A stretch of DNA of 34,205 nucleotides from Bacteroidota bacterium (GTDB lineage Bacteria > Bacteroidota > Bacteroidia > Chitinophagales > Chitinophagaceae), in assembly GCA_018267615.1 (NCBI GenBank), contig JAFDYD010000005.1:24843-59047 (forward strand), in the 5' to 3' direction. Of the stretch, positions 26,705 to 34,149 are shown piece by piece. A model generated the notes under the pieces. That model saw nothing but the letters and a program-made list of their open reading frames with translations, did not search any database and was not told where the DNA came from. The translations under genes were made by a program, and so were the position numbers. The first letter of the stretch is position 1. Every line of letters starts with the position of its first letter.

Positions 26705-27157
26705 CGCTAAACCCCCTCCACCGGAGGGGGAAGGGGGAGGCTTCCAAAACAAATTATCCAAACTGAATTTTCCAGCACCTGTCAGAAAAAGTATTGCCGC
26801 GAATAAAGTATAAGAAACTGTGAAGCCACCATCAATCACCCAATTCTCTCCCAAGTTAGCAGTCAAAGTTGCGACCGTCATCGTAAACGCGATTAATATG
26901 GCAGCGGGTTTTGTAAAAAGACCGATCAGCACAAAAAAACCTCCGAGCACTTCTGATCCTTTTGCTAAGAATGCCATGAATACCGGAAGCGGAAAATGTA
27001 ATTCGTTTCCAAACCATTTATGAAAAAAATTTCGTTCTTCCTGCGAGCTGAGTATGCCTACCACAGACGACCATCCTGCGGCAATCATCCTGTAGCCGAG
27101 CCATATGCGCAGGATGAGAATAAGAATGTTCCAGGCTTTTGGTTTGTTGATTGTCAT
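26693..27157 (-). CDS. DoxX family membrane protein with repeat-encoded C-terminus
   Basis: This 154-residue protein has four membrane segments (about 9-27, 57-80, 83-101, 112-128) and the DoxX-type sequence AKGSEVLGGFFVLIGLFTKP followed by a GAGKFSLDNL end. The chosen start is MTINKPKAW at 27157. The frame is open to 27217, but the extra 20 residues are polar and unlike the family. DoxX proteins are small inner-membrane proteins of uncertain role, some linked to redox or thiosulfate metabolism. After LFW the last 16 codons (KPPPSPSGGGGLAAGV) are read through the right arm of an inverted repeat (26708-26743), so the natural C-terminus was probably replaced when the element arrived. The gene is convergent with the serine hydrolase and divergent from the CreD-like gene. 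Confidence 0.85.
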   Translation of the reverse strand: MTINKPKAWNILILILRIWLGYRMIAAGWSSVVGILSSQEERNFFHKWFGNELHFPLPVFMAFLAKGSEVLGGFFVLIGLFTKPAAILIAFTMTVATLTANLGENWVIDGGFTVSYTLFAAILFLTGAGKFSLDNLFWKPPPSPSGGGGLAAGV

Positions 27158-27286
27158 ACGGTTTGTTTTAGAAAAATTAATCCTTTCGCGAGCCTTGCAG
27201 TACCAAAGAATTCCCAAATTCTTCCGAGTCGGTGAAATGGCTGAGTGAACCCTCGCTTTTAACAGTTAGGTGATAATGAATTCGGT

Positions 27287-27355
27287 TTTTCTAAAGCCAC
27301 TTTTCCAAAGTTTAAAACTTTGGAAAAGGGACTCTGGAAAAGTGGCTTTAGAAAA
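27287..27355. repeat. Nested, mutually exclusive hairpins between DoxX and CreD genes
   Basis: TTTTCTAAAGCCACTTTTCCA (27287-27307) pairs perfectly with 27335-27355. Overlapping it, CTTTTCCAAAGTTT (27300-27313) pairs with AAACTTTGGAAAAG (27315-27328). CTTTTCCA belongs to both stems, so only one can form. It lies in the divergent gap. Confidence 0.8.
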
Positions 27356-27383
27356 GCTCACATAAAAATATTTCCTCCAACTC

Positions 27384-27414
27384 TTGCAAATCCAAAAAAA
27401 TAATACTTACTTTG
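27384..27414 (+). promoter_or_regulatory. Candidate promoter for the CreD-like gene
   Basis: TTG (27384-27386) and TACTTTG (27408-27414), 21 bases apart, approximate the Bacteroidota -33/-7 pair, with one base missing from the -7 consensus. It would place the transcript start near 27421, before the ATG at 27433 and after the TTG at 27412. Confidence 0.25.
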
Positions 27415-27432
27415 AATTACAAAGTGCTTTGG

Positions 27433-29250
27433 ATGATAAATATCCATTTCAAAATAAACATCCCGCTTCGTATTTGGCTCACGACCTGCCTTGTACTTGG
27501 TGTCGGGTGGTTTCTTTTCATGATTTTTTCCGGGAATTTGATGTATTCATTCGTCGGCCTTCTCGCAGCACCTGGCGCAGCAGTAGCCAGTGTGCCGGTC
27601 TTAGTCATTCTCATCATCGCAATGCCCTTTATTGAACGACTAAAAACAAATAGTAGAAATAAAATAATAAATCTCGGCGCTATCTGCCTCGCCTGCACCG
27701 CGCTTTATGGAATTGCCGGCGCCTTATTGTTCTCACCGCCGATTCCTTATTTCAACTTGAATGATTTCTTATTTGGGCTGCTTTGGATAACAGGGATACT
27801 TTTTTCCTGCGCATTCGCCGCAATCCTCATTCATCTCAAAAAAATTCAATCCTTTTTTTCATCACCTCAAAAGATATACTCATCACCACAAATAAAAAAA
27901 ATGGAAACCTCGCAAATTGAACCGACTGCCGAAAGCAGCGGGCAGTCAACATCGTCAAACAAAATATTACTTAAAGGAATTATCACAGGTGTATTGATAT
28001 TAGTGATGATCATCCCAACGATGTTCATCAACAACCTTGTATCCGAAAGAGAAGCGCGCCAAAAAGAAGTGGCAACCGAAGTAAGCAGCAAATGGGCCTT
28101 TGCGCAAACGCTTGCCGGCCCTTTTCTTTTTCTTCCGTATAAAACTTATTATACTACCACGGAAGGCAAAACGGTTGAAGAAAATAAACACGTTTGGATA
28201 CTTCCGGAAAATCTTCATGTAGCCGGAACGATTCAACATGAAATTCGTCCCCGCTCTATTTACAAAGTGCTATTATACCGCGCGGGACTGCAAGACAACG
28301 GCAATTTTATTTTGCAATTACCAAAGGATGTTGATCCAAATTCGATACAATGGAAAGATTCAAAAATTTGTTTTGGGCTTTCAGATTTTAGGGGGATTGA
28401 AGAAAGGATGGCTGTTGATTTCGGTGGCACGCAATATGAATTGTCGCCGGGATTGCCTGAAAATGAAATCGAAAAAAATGGTTTATCTGCGCCGATAAAT
28501 ATCACGGCGGCGGATATCGGAAAAAATATTCCGTTCGCCATGAATTTAAAAATCAAAGGAAGTGGCCAGCTACATTTTGTTCCGCTTAGCGGCAACAGCG
28601 ATTTCACTTTGCAATCCGGATGGAACAGTCCCTCGTTTGATGGAAATAATTTGCCAACAGAAAGAACGGTTACTGAAAACGGTTTCACCGCAAAATGGGT
28701 GTTCAATAAAGCCAACCTCCCATTCTCAACCGTGTTGAAAGATTTTAAATTTGAACAGGATAATATTGCCTTTGGCGTTACGCTTCTTGAAACAGCGGAC
28801 CAATATGCAAAAACAAATCGTTGTATTAAATATGCGATCCTGTTTATCGGTCTGACTTTTTCATTATTCTTTATCGTTGAACTCATGCAGAAAAAACCGG
28901 TGCATCCTGTGCAATATATATTGATCGGACTGGCATTGGTGATTTTCTATACGTTATTGCTTTCCATCAGCGAATTTATTTTGTTCGACTATGCATATGC
29001 GGTAGCTGCCATTTCAACAATATTATTGATCAGCTGGTACGCAAGAAGTCACTTCAGGAATTGGAAATCCGCAGGTATATTTGGCGGCGTATTGAGTGTA
29101 CTTTACGGATTTATTTTTATCCTGATTCGCCTCGAGGATACGGCATTGCTGGTTGGAAGTATCGGACTGTTTATCGTATTGGCGCTCGTGATGTATGCAA
29201 GCAGAAATATTAATTGGTATGGAACGAATGAAAGGCAACCTGCATTATAA
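27433..29250 (+). CDS. creD: CreD family inner-membrane protein with extra N-terminal membrane domain
   Basis: From about residue 157 onward the protein matches CreD: KGIITGVLILVMIIPTMFI (membrane segment), then REARQKEV, SSKWA and QTLAGPFLFLPY. A roughly 230-residue extracytoplasmic region follows, then a C-terminal membrane block starting near residue 448 (CIKYAILFIGLTFSLFFIVE) and ending NINWYG. CreD is a conserved inner-membrane protein whose overproduction affects colicin tolerance and envelope stress; its biochemistry is unknown. Before the CreD part lie about 156 residues with four further membrane segments (about 14-33, 36-64, 82-103, 113-135). A METSQ start at 27901 would give a CreD of normal length. 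ATG 27433 was preferred to the in-frame TTG at 27412 because a candidate -7 box ends at 27414. Confidence 0.85.
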   Translation: MINIHFKINIPLRIWLTTCLVLGVGWFLFMIFSGNLMYSFVGLLAAPGAAVASVPVLVILIIAMPFIERLKTNSRNKIINLGAICLACTALYGIAGALLFSPPIPYFNLNDFLFGLLWITGILFSCAFAAILIHLKKIQSFFSSPQKIYSSPQIKKMETSQIEPTAESSGQSTSSNKILLKGIITGVLILVMIIPTMFINNLVSEREARQKEVATEVSSKWAFAQTLAGPFLFLPYKTYYTTTEGKTVEENKHVWILPENLHVAGTIQHEIRPRSIYKVLLYRAGLQDNGNFILQLPKDVDPNSIQWKDSKICFGLSDFRGIEERMAVDFGGTQYELSPGLPENEIEKNGLSAPINITAADIGKNIPFAMNLKIKGSGQLHFVPLSGNSDFTLQSGWNSPSFDGNNLPTERTVTENGFTAKWVFNKANLPFSTVLKDFKFEQDNIAFGVTLLETADQYAKTNRCIKYAILFIGLTFSLFFIVELMQKKPVHPVQYILIGLALVIFYTLLLSISEFILFDYAYAVAAISTILLISWYARSHFRNWKSAGIFGGVLSVLYGFIFILIRLEDTALLVGSIGLFIVLALVMYASRNINWYGTNERQPAL

Positions 29251-29290
29251 GCTTTTGAAGTAAACATTCTAACAAGAAATCTCAACGAAC

Positions 29291-29333
29291 AACGTCATTT
29301 CGAAGTCGTTACTGGCGAATTCGAAATGACGTT
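29291..29333. repeat. Hairpin AACGTCATTTCGAA/TTCGAAATGACGTT
   Basis: Perfect 14-bp arms (29291-29304 and 29320-29333) around a 15-base loop, in the gap between the CreD-like and LytTR genes. No T-run follows, so it is not a clear terminator. It resembles dispersed GTCATTTCGA-type repeats of this phylum. Confidence 0.7.
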
Positions 29334-29408
29334 ACTCAAAAAGTCATTTTCTACCAAATAGTTTGGCGACTAAATTATTAGCATTGTATTCATCAGAAAT
29401 TTTTTTGA

Positions 29409-30176
29409 ATGAATACTGCGCTGATAATCGACAATGAATTGCATGACGCGGAAAAATTGATCAGGGAAATCAAAAAAATGGATCATAAAATTTCCATCGG
29501 TGGTGTCATGAATAGTATCGAACAGAGCGTAGAATGGCTGGAAAAAAATCCAAGTCCCGACCTGATATTTATGGATGTAAATTTAAAAGACGGAGATTCA
29601 TTCAAACTATTCAACCATCATCCAATAAAATGCCCCGTAATTTTTACCGTTTATTATGAAGAGCGGATGATCCGGACTTTTGATGAAAAACGCATCAACT
29701 ATTTACTCAAACCGGTTCAACAGGAAAGTTTCCGTGGTATGTTAACAAGAGTTAAAAACAATCAGCGGATAAATTATAATTGTCATTTATCATTGCGCGA
29801 TTCACTCCTAAAATCCGAGAATGCTTACTTAACGAGGCTGATCGTAAGAAATGGAAATGAATTTGATGTTCTTCGGGTGAACGAGGTTGCTTTTTTTGTA
29901 CTGCAACAAAGAAATGTATTTGTTGTGACCTCGGACAATAGAAAATTCGTCAGCAACAAACCGCTTCATGTATTGGACCAGGAATTGGATCCCACGGTTT
30001 TTTATCGGGTGAACCGTCAGCTTATTGTAAATGGAAATATTATTGCAAGTTTTCGGCCATTGCAAAATGGAAGCCTGGTGTTGAAGTTAAAAATCAATCA
30101 CCCCAACGAGATTGTTTTGAGCCGGTTTTGCAAGGATCATTTTATGAAATGGATTGAGAAATGCGATGAGCGGTGA
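29409..30176 (+). CDS. LytTR-type response regulator (orphan)
   Basis: This 255-residue protein has an N-terminal receiver domain (about 1-120). D8 and E10 lie in the acidic pocket, although the usual second acidic residue at position 9 is asparagine. D56 (IFMD) is the phospho-acceptor, T80 the switch threonine, and K101-P102 the conserved lysine. A LytTR DNA-binding domain occupies about 145-250 (LIVRNGNEFDVLRVNEVAFF, then FYRVNRQLIVN), so it should bind DNA and regulate transcription on phosphorylation. Such regulators usually pair with a membrane histidine kinase of the LytS/His_kinase type. None is adjacent, so the kinase is elsewhere. It lies 158 bp after the CreD-like gene in the same direction, with a 14-bp-arm hairpin between them. 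Its targets are unknown. Confidence 0.9.
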   Translation: MNTALIIDNELHDAEKLIREIKKMDHKISIGGVMNSIEQSVEWLEKNPSPDLIFMDVNLKDGDSFKLFNHHPIKCPVIFTVYYEERMIRTFDEKRINYLLKPVQQESFRGMLTRVKNNQRINYNCHLSLRDSLLKSENAYLTRLIVRNGNEFDVLRVNEVAFFVLQQRNVFVVTSDNRKFVSNKPLHVLDQELDPTVFYRVNRQLIVNGNIIASFRPLQNGSLVLKLKINHPNEIVLSRFCKDHFMKWIEKCDER

Positions 30177-30236
30177 ACGACCAATTTTTTTAGTTTCCAA
30201 GAATCTTATCACTAAGTGGTGCTCAATTAGAATTTC

Positions 30237-30300
30237 TATGTGTACCCATGTGGTAATTTTTTTTTCACCACATAGGCACATAGACACATAGGTACACATA
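30237..30300. repeat. CACATAG palindrome, third relative of the 5143/7913 element
   Basis: TATGTGTACC (30237-30246) pairs with GGTACACATA (30291-30300), and an inner CCATGTGGT pairs with ACCACATAGG with one mismatch. The right side has CACATAG at an 8-base period. The flank ATTAGAATTTCTATGTGTA is close to that of the copies at 5143 and 7913. It lies in the 341-bp gap 30177-30517, which otherwise holds only the doubtful remnant at 30310-30450 and the repeat at 30406. Confidence 0.7.
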
Positions 30301-30309
30301 AAAAATTGA

Positions 30310-30450
30310 ATTGATGTACCATCTACAAATGGTATCGACTATGAGGTGAACGGGAATATTGTGCTGGCGAACATTCGCGATGAGTTGAATGGATTGATAG
30401 TCGAAAAGTCGATTGGTCTATACGTCGAGATAATGAAATATTATAAATAA
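30310..30450 (+). pseudogene. Possible C-terminal remnant of a coding gene
   Basis: A frame without an ATG start stays open for 46 codons and reads like ordinary protein (IDYEVNGNIVLANIRDELNG, then IGLYVEIMKYYK and a TAA stop). It is cut off upstream by a stop and by the CACATAG palindrome, so it could be the tail of a gene truncated by that element. The second half overlaps a TCGA-rich periodic repeat, so the open frame may equally be chance. No family was recognised. Confidence 0.2.
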
Positions 30451-30517
30451 AGTCAGCTGACCCGATATTACTCACCAATCGACTTATCAACTCCATCAAC
30501 TAGTCAACCTATCAACC
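30406..30517. repeat. Inverted AAGTCGATTGGT/ACCAATCGACTT with TCAACNNN-type array
   Basis: AAGTCGATTGGT (30406-30417) pairs with ACCAATCGACTT (30474-30485). The right arm runs on into TCAAC units at about 8-base spacing up to the stop of the MFS gene. It is the same unit family as at 10559-10598 and 34150-34205. Confidence 0.6.
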
Positions 30518-31837
30518 TCACCCGACGCTCCATCTTCTCAACTTATGTCCATAAAAAGAATAAAACATCAAATACAAATAACAGGGGAATAATATCCAAT
30601 ATGCGCTGCGCACATTGTAATGATCCGCGAGCCATCCGTATATAAGTGGCAGAATAGCATTGCCACAGAGCCCCATGATCATGATGGATGCTCCAAGTTT
30701 TGTAAATCTTCCCAAACCATCCAGCGAGAGTGGCCACAAGGCGGCCCACACTAATGAATTGGCGAGTCCTAATAATACAAGAAACCAGATGGAAATATCC
30801 GCTTGATGACCCAAAAAATATACTTGACCATGCAAAAAAATAATCAGCAGCGTGAAAACAATACCCATCACTGTACATATCCTGAAAACATTTACCTGGC
30901 TAATATATTTTGGAATACAGATAATCCCGAAAATATAACCACATATTGTTGCGAGCAAAGTATAAGACGGAAACACTTTTGCTTCCAATAAACTTATGTG
31001 CATCGAATTCGCATAACCAATAACGGTATCCACTGCAATGACCTGCGTGCCTACATGCAAAAAAATAGCCAGTGCGCCGAGAACCAAATGCGGAAACTGT
31101 AAAATATTTTTCTTGGATGCATTCGCAGTTAAAACTTCAGCGGTTTCGTGTTCCGTGTTGATCTCCGGCAGTGATGAATAGCGAACCAACCAACCCAAAC
31201 AAAATAATATCAAACCCATGCAGATATATGGAACAATCACCCTTGCGATCAATTCATCGAGTGCAATATTTTTTACCGTTGCGTCCATTGCTTTCAACTC
31301 TTTGAACAAATTTGTATCTGTCGCTTTTAATATCACTGCTGCAAAAATGATCGGAGCTAAAATGCCGGCGCCTTTATTACAAATGCCCATGATACTGATT
31401 CGCTGCGCAGCGCTTTCCTTTGGACCGAGTACTGTTATATATGGATTGACGGCAGTTTGTAAAATGGATAACCCGATACCAATGGAAAAAAGTCCCAATA
31501 GGAAAACCTGGTAGGTGCGTGTCATTGCCGCAGGAACAAAAATAAATGCACCGGCGGCCATAAACCAGAATGCGATCATCATGCCTTTTTTGAAACCCGT
31601 TTTTTTTATAAGAAAAGAAGAAGGTATGGACATGATAAAATAAGCGATGTAAAACGAAAAGGTGACGAGATAAGATTGGAAATTGGTGAGTTCGCACGCG
31701 ATTTTAAAATAGGGAATTAAAATCGCGTTCACCCATGAAACAAACCCGATGACAAAAAAAAGAAACCCGATGATGAGTGTGGAAATGAGTGACTGCCGCT
31801 TGCTCAAAGAACCAATATCCATTGTAGCGACCGCCAT
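30518..31837 (-). CDS. MFS sugar transporter, FucP/GluP/NagP type
   Basis: This 439-residue protein has about 12 membrane segments and belongs to the fucose-glucose-galactose:H+ symporter branch of the major facilitator superfamily. Supporting signs are the N-terminal FVIGFVSWVNAILIPYFK, the family motif LQTAVNPYITVLGP in the fifth segment region, and the second-half motif LANSLVWAALWPLSLDGLG. It should import a monosaccharide or N-acetylhexosamine across the inner membrane with protons. The substrate is inferred only from context: the next gene upstream on the same strand is a NagB-family enzyme, which points to an aminosugar or related hexose. The 138-bp gap between them holds a perfect 30-bp-arm palindrome, so co-transcription is plausible but might be modulated. 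Confidence 0.9.
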   Translation of the reverse strand: MAVATMDIGSLSKRQSLISTLIIGFLFFVIGFVSWVNAILIPYFKIACELTNFQSYLVTFSFYIAYFIMSIPSSFLIKKTGFKKGMMIAFWFMAAGAFIFVPAAMTRTYQVFLLGLFSIGIGLSILQTAVNPYITVLGPKESAAQRISIMGICNKGAGILAPIIFAAVILKATDTNLFKELKAMDATVKNIALDELIARVIVPYICMGLILFCLGWLVRYSSLPEINTEHETAEVLTANASKKNILQFPHLVLGALAIFLHVGTQVIAVDTVIGYANSMHISLLEAKVFPSYTLLATICGYIFGIICIPKYISQVNVFRICTVMGIVFTLLIIFLHGQVYFLGHQADISIWFLVLLGLANSLVWAALWPLSLDGLGRFTKLGASIMIMGLCGNAILPLIYGWLADHYNVRSAYWILFPCYLYLMFYSFYGHKLRRWSVG

Positions 31838-31902
31838 CGATATAAATTTTTAATTCCGAATGTAATTAAAAGAGTTGACTGGACGTAGAAATGTAAATGT
31901 GT

Positions 31903-31968
31903 TTTTCTTTGCGCTTTTGCGTCTTTGCGAGAAAATTCTCTCGCAAAGACGCAAAAGCGCAAAGAAAA
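31903..31968. repeat. Perfect CGCAAAG palindrome between NagB-like and MFS genes
   Basis: Two perfectly complementary 30-base arms (31903-31932 and 31939-31968) around a 6-base loop, built of CGCAAAGA/CGCAAAAG octamers. It ends 7 bases from the NagB-like stop and lies about 65 bases before the MFS start. Confidence 0.85.
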
Positions 31969-31975
31969 TATTTTT

Positions 31976-32722
31976 TCATTGAAACTTTTCGAGCAACGCA
32001 GCCGATGCATTATCTAAATAACAATCACATTGTTGATGCAATTGAAGAATGCTTGCCGGAAAAAGATTGCTTACTGATTGCTCGAAACTATTTTTTACCG
32101 CGGTCGCTTTTCTGCTGTCGGGCACCGAGCAAATAATATGTTGCGATCGCATGATTTGTTTAACCGACATACTGATGGCTCTTTTCGGAACATCATCCAT
32201 TGTCGCAAACCAGCCTTCACCCAGTTGTTGTTTTCGGCAAGCTTCATCCAGTTCAACAATGATATAAGGTTGTGAAGTTTCAAAATCGGCTGGCGGATCG
32301 TTGAACGCAAGATGCGCATTCTCACCAATACCAATAAGCGCTACATCGATGGGATAATTTTTGATCAGGTTGGAAAGCCTGTTACATTCTGCCTTTGCAT
32401 CCGTTTCACCATCTATCAAAAAAGCTCTTCCAACCGCAGGTACTTTCGACAGAAATCGTTCCTTCAGATATTTCCGAAAACTTGCAGGTGAAGTAATGGG
32501 TAAGCCGATGTATTCGTCAAGATGAAACATCACGACTTTATTCCAATCAATATCTTTTTCACTCGTGAGTTGATTCAATGTTTCAAACTGGCTGGTTCCC
32601 GTAGCGAGAATAATATTTGCAGTTCCTTTCTCATCGATTGCTTTCCTGATAATAGAAGCGGCTTTTGCGCCGGCAGTCTTTCCCAATGCCTGGGGATCTT
32701 TCGAAACATGAATATTCATCAC
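31976..32722 (-). CDS. NagB-family glucosamine-6-phosphate deaminase/isomerase-like protein
   Basis: This 248-residue protein is of the NagB/6-phosphogluconolactonase fold and about the length of the family. Recognisable blocks are IILATGTSQFETL (phosphate-binding loop, about 37-49), MFHLDEY (D69, equivalent to the proton-abstracting D72 of E. coli NagB), GIGENAHLAFNDPP (131-144) and SVPDSRKATAVK near the end. In E. coli NagB the catalytic triad is D141-H143-E148. Aligned by eye, this protein has N135, H137 and D142, so two of the three acids are changed. It may be a NagB-like isomerase with a different substrate, or a lineage variant that still deaminates glucosamine-6-phosphate. It sits between the esterase-like gene and the sugar transporter on the same strand. 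Confidence 0.82.
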   Translation of the reverse strand: MMNIHVSKDPQALGKTAGAKAASIIRKAIDEKGTANIILATGTSQFETLNQLTSEKDIDWNKVVMFHLDEYIGLPITSPASFRKYLKERFLSKVPAVGRAFLIDGETDAKAECNRLSNLIKNYPIDVALIGIGENAHLAFNDPPADFETSQPYIIVELDEACRKQQLGEGWFATMDDVPKRAISMSVKQIMRSQHIICSVPDSRKATAVKNSFEQSVSNLFPASILQLHQQCDCYLDNASAALLEKFQ

Positions 32723-32738
32723 TTCAAATTTATTTATC

Positions 32739-32798
32739 CTTTGCGCTTTTGCGTCTTTGCAAGAACACTATTTCTCGCAAAGACACAAAAGCGCAAAG
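32739..32798. repeat. CGCAAAG palindrome between esterase-like and NagB-like genes
   Basis: CTTTGCGCTTTTGCGTCTTT (from 32739) pairs with 32777-32798 with one mismatch. It is the same element as 31903-31968, in the gap immediately on the other side of the NagB-like gene. Confidence 0.8.
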
Positions 32799-32823
32799 AA
32801 TAAAATCAATAAAAAATATACTC

Positions 32824-34128
32824 CTAACCTTTCAACCATTTATCAAACCAACCAAATGCTTCCTGTTGCATTTTTTTATCAAATTTATGCGGACCAGGAT
32901 AGAATGAACATTTATAACGGTCTGCCGCACCCGCTTTTTGATATATTTCTCCGAGTACTTGATTTGCGGCCTGCATTCCCTCCATTGTATACAGATCATC
33001 ATTCTCATCATTCAACACTAGTGAAGGCAGTGGTGCACGCAATCCCAGTATTTCCGGAAAATCCAATTCGTTTGGTAATAACGGTACATACAACATCCAT
33101 GTGTGGTTGTACGTTTTATTCAACAAAAAATCTTTCCATGTGCTCATGAATCCAACGGGGATAGCACATTTTATTCTTGGATCGAGACCGGCCATAAACA
33201 CAGTACGCAAACCACCGCCCGACAAACCTCCGCATCCGACACGATTTGGATCGACATCTTTCCTCGCACACAAAATATCCAGCGCCTTTTTATCTTCCGC
33301 AAAAAAAACTCCAGGCCAGGTTGTACCTCCACAAAATAATGATTTCGCCATGATATTTTCATGTTGCCCGGCCCACTCATTGTACGCATGGATATTCTCA
33401 GGTTTCTCAGGTTCATCATCAGTTAATTTATCACGTAAATATTCCGGTACATCCTGCATCATCACTCTCCTACTCGCAAATGCAAACGCGTCAGGTACCA
33501 ACACAACATATCCTCGCTTCGCGATTTCATTTGCCCATGCCATTCCCTCGTAATAATTTTTTTGATGTTCTTCCATCAGCGGGTGAAGATGGTCGGAAGT
33601 CTTTGTAATCTTTCTCGTTCCAAAATATTTATTTCCTCCATGATCATGAAAAGCTAAAATTGCGGGTAATGGCTGTCTTGCGGTCGCCGGTTTTAGCAGA
33701 ATCGCTTCCGTAGCGCGGCCATAAGGTAATTGCCACGTAAGTTCTTCAATATGCAATCCATCGTATTCATATTGTTTATTGATATTGACTTTTGGCATTC
33801 CTCCAATATCCGGGATCGATAATCTTTCCTCAAGACGTCTCTTCGCTGAGGCTCTCCATTTTTCAATATCCGTCCACTCTTTATTCCGAAAAGAAAAGGC
33901 AGGCAATTTATTTTCTGTCAAGCCAGCTGCCCATACGCCATAGAGGCCAATGAGGCTGATATTTTTTTCATCAGCATTCTTATATTGCATCGCTTCATCG
34001 TTTTTGGAATTTGGGGAATTGGTTGCCGGACTGGTGCTATCAATTGCAAAACCTTTGAGCATGCCGGTTCCCATACCTATACCAGTGAGCCCGGCAAGTC
34101 TTAAAAAATCGCGTCGCTTTTTTTTCAT
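32824..34128 (-). CDS. Tat-exported alpha/beta-hydrolase (acetyl-xylan-esterase / dienelactone-hydrolase type)
   Basis: This 434-residue protein starts MKKKRRDFLRLAGLTG at 34128, a twin-arginine signal. The frame extends to 34194, but those 22 residues precede the signal and overlap an octamer repeat array, so they were rejected. The fold is alpha/beta-hydrolase: AILAFHDHGG (oxyanion-loop region), the nucleophile elbow CGGLSGGG with S303, an acid in LNDENDD (D374 or D377/D378), and H414 in YPGPHKF. Likely substrates are acetyl or other ester groups on carbohydrates, since the downstream genes encode a NagB-like enzyme and a sugar transporter. It is the first gene of the three-gene cluster seen here, but its upstream region runs out of the window. 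Confidence 0.87.
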   Translation of the reverse strand: MKKKRRDFLRLAGLTGIGMGTGMLKGFAIDSTSPATNSPNSKNDEAMQYKNADEKNISLIGLYGVWAAGLTENKLPAFSFRNKEWTDIEKWRASAKRRLEERLSIPDIGGMPKVNINKQYEYDGLHIEELTWQLPYGRATEAILLKPATARQPLPAILAFHDHGGNKYFGTRKITKTSDHLHPLMEEHQKNYYEGMAWANEIAKRGYVVLVPDAFAFASRRVMMQDVPEYLRDKLTDDEPEKPENIHAYNEWAGQHENIMAKSLFCGGTTWPGVFFAEDKKALDILCARKDVDPNRVGCGGLSGGGLRTVFMAGLDPRIKCAIPVGFMSTWKDFLLNKTYNHTWMLYVPLLPNELDFPEILGLRAPLPSLVLNDENDDLYTMEGMQAANQVLGEIYQKAGAADRYKCSFYPGPHKFDKKMQQEAFGWFDKWLKG

Positions 34129-34149
34129 ATTGAAAATGTATGAAGAAAA

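Larger units (their letters stand above)
26487..26743. repeat. 257-bp element with 36-bp terminal inverted repeats and internal tandem units
   Basis: The left arm (26487-26522, beginning AAGCCTCCCCCTTCCCCC) and right arm (26708-26743, ending in its complement) match in 35 of 36 positions. Between them lie about 3.5 tandem units of 55-57 bp. No target-site duplication was obvious. The left arm overlaps the last base of the serine hydrolase stop, and the right arm encodes the DoxX tail. It is non-coding apart from that. Confidence 0.85.

Noticed and set aside
32824..34128. Opposite-strand frames within this and other large genes
   Set aside because: They are antisense or shifted shadows of well-supported genes, without recognisable domains.
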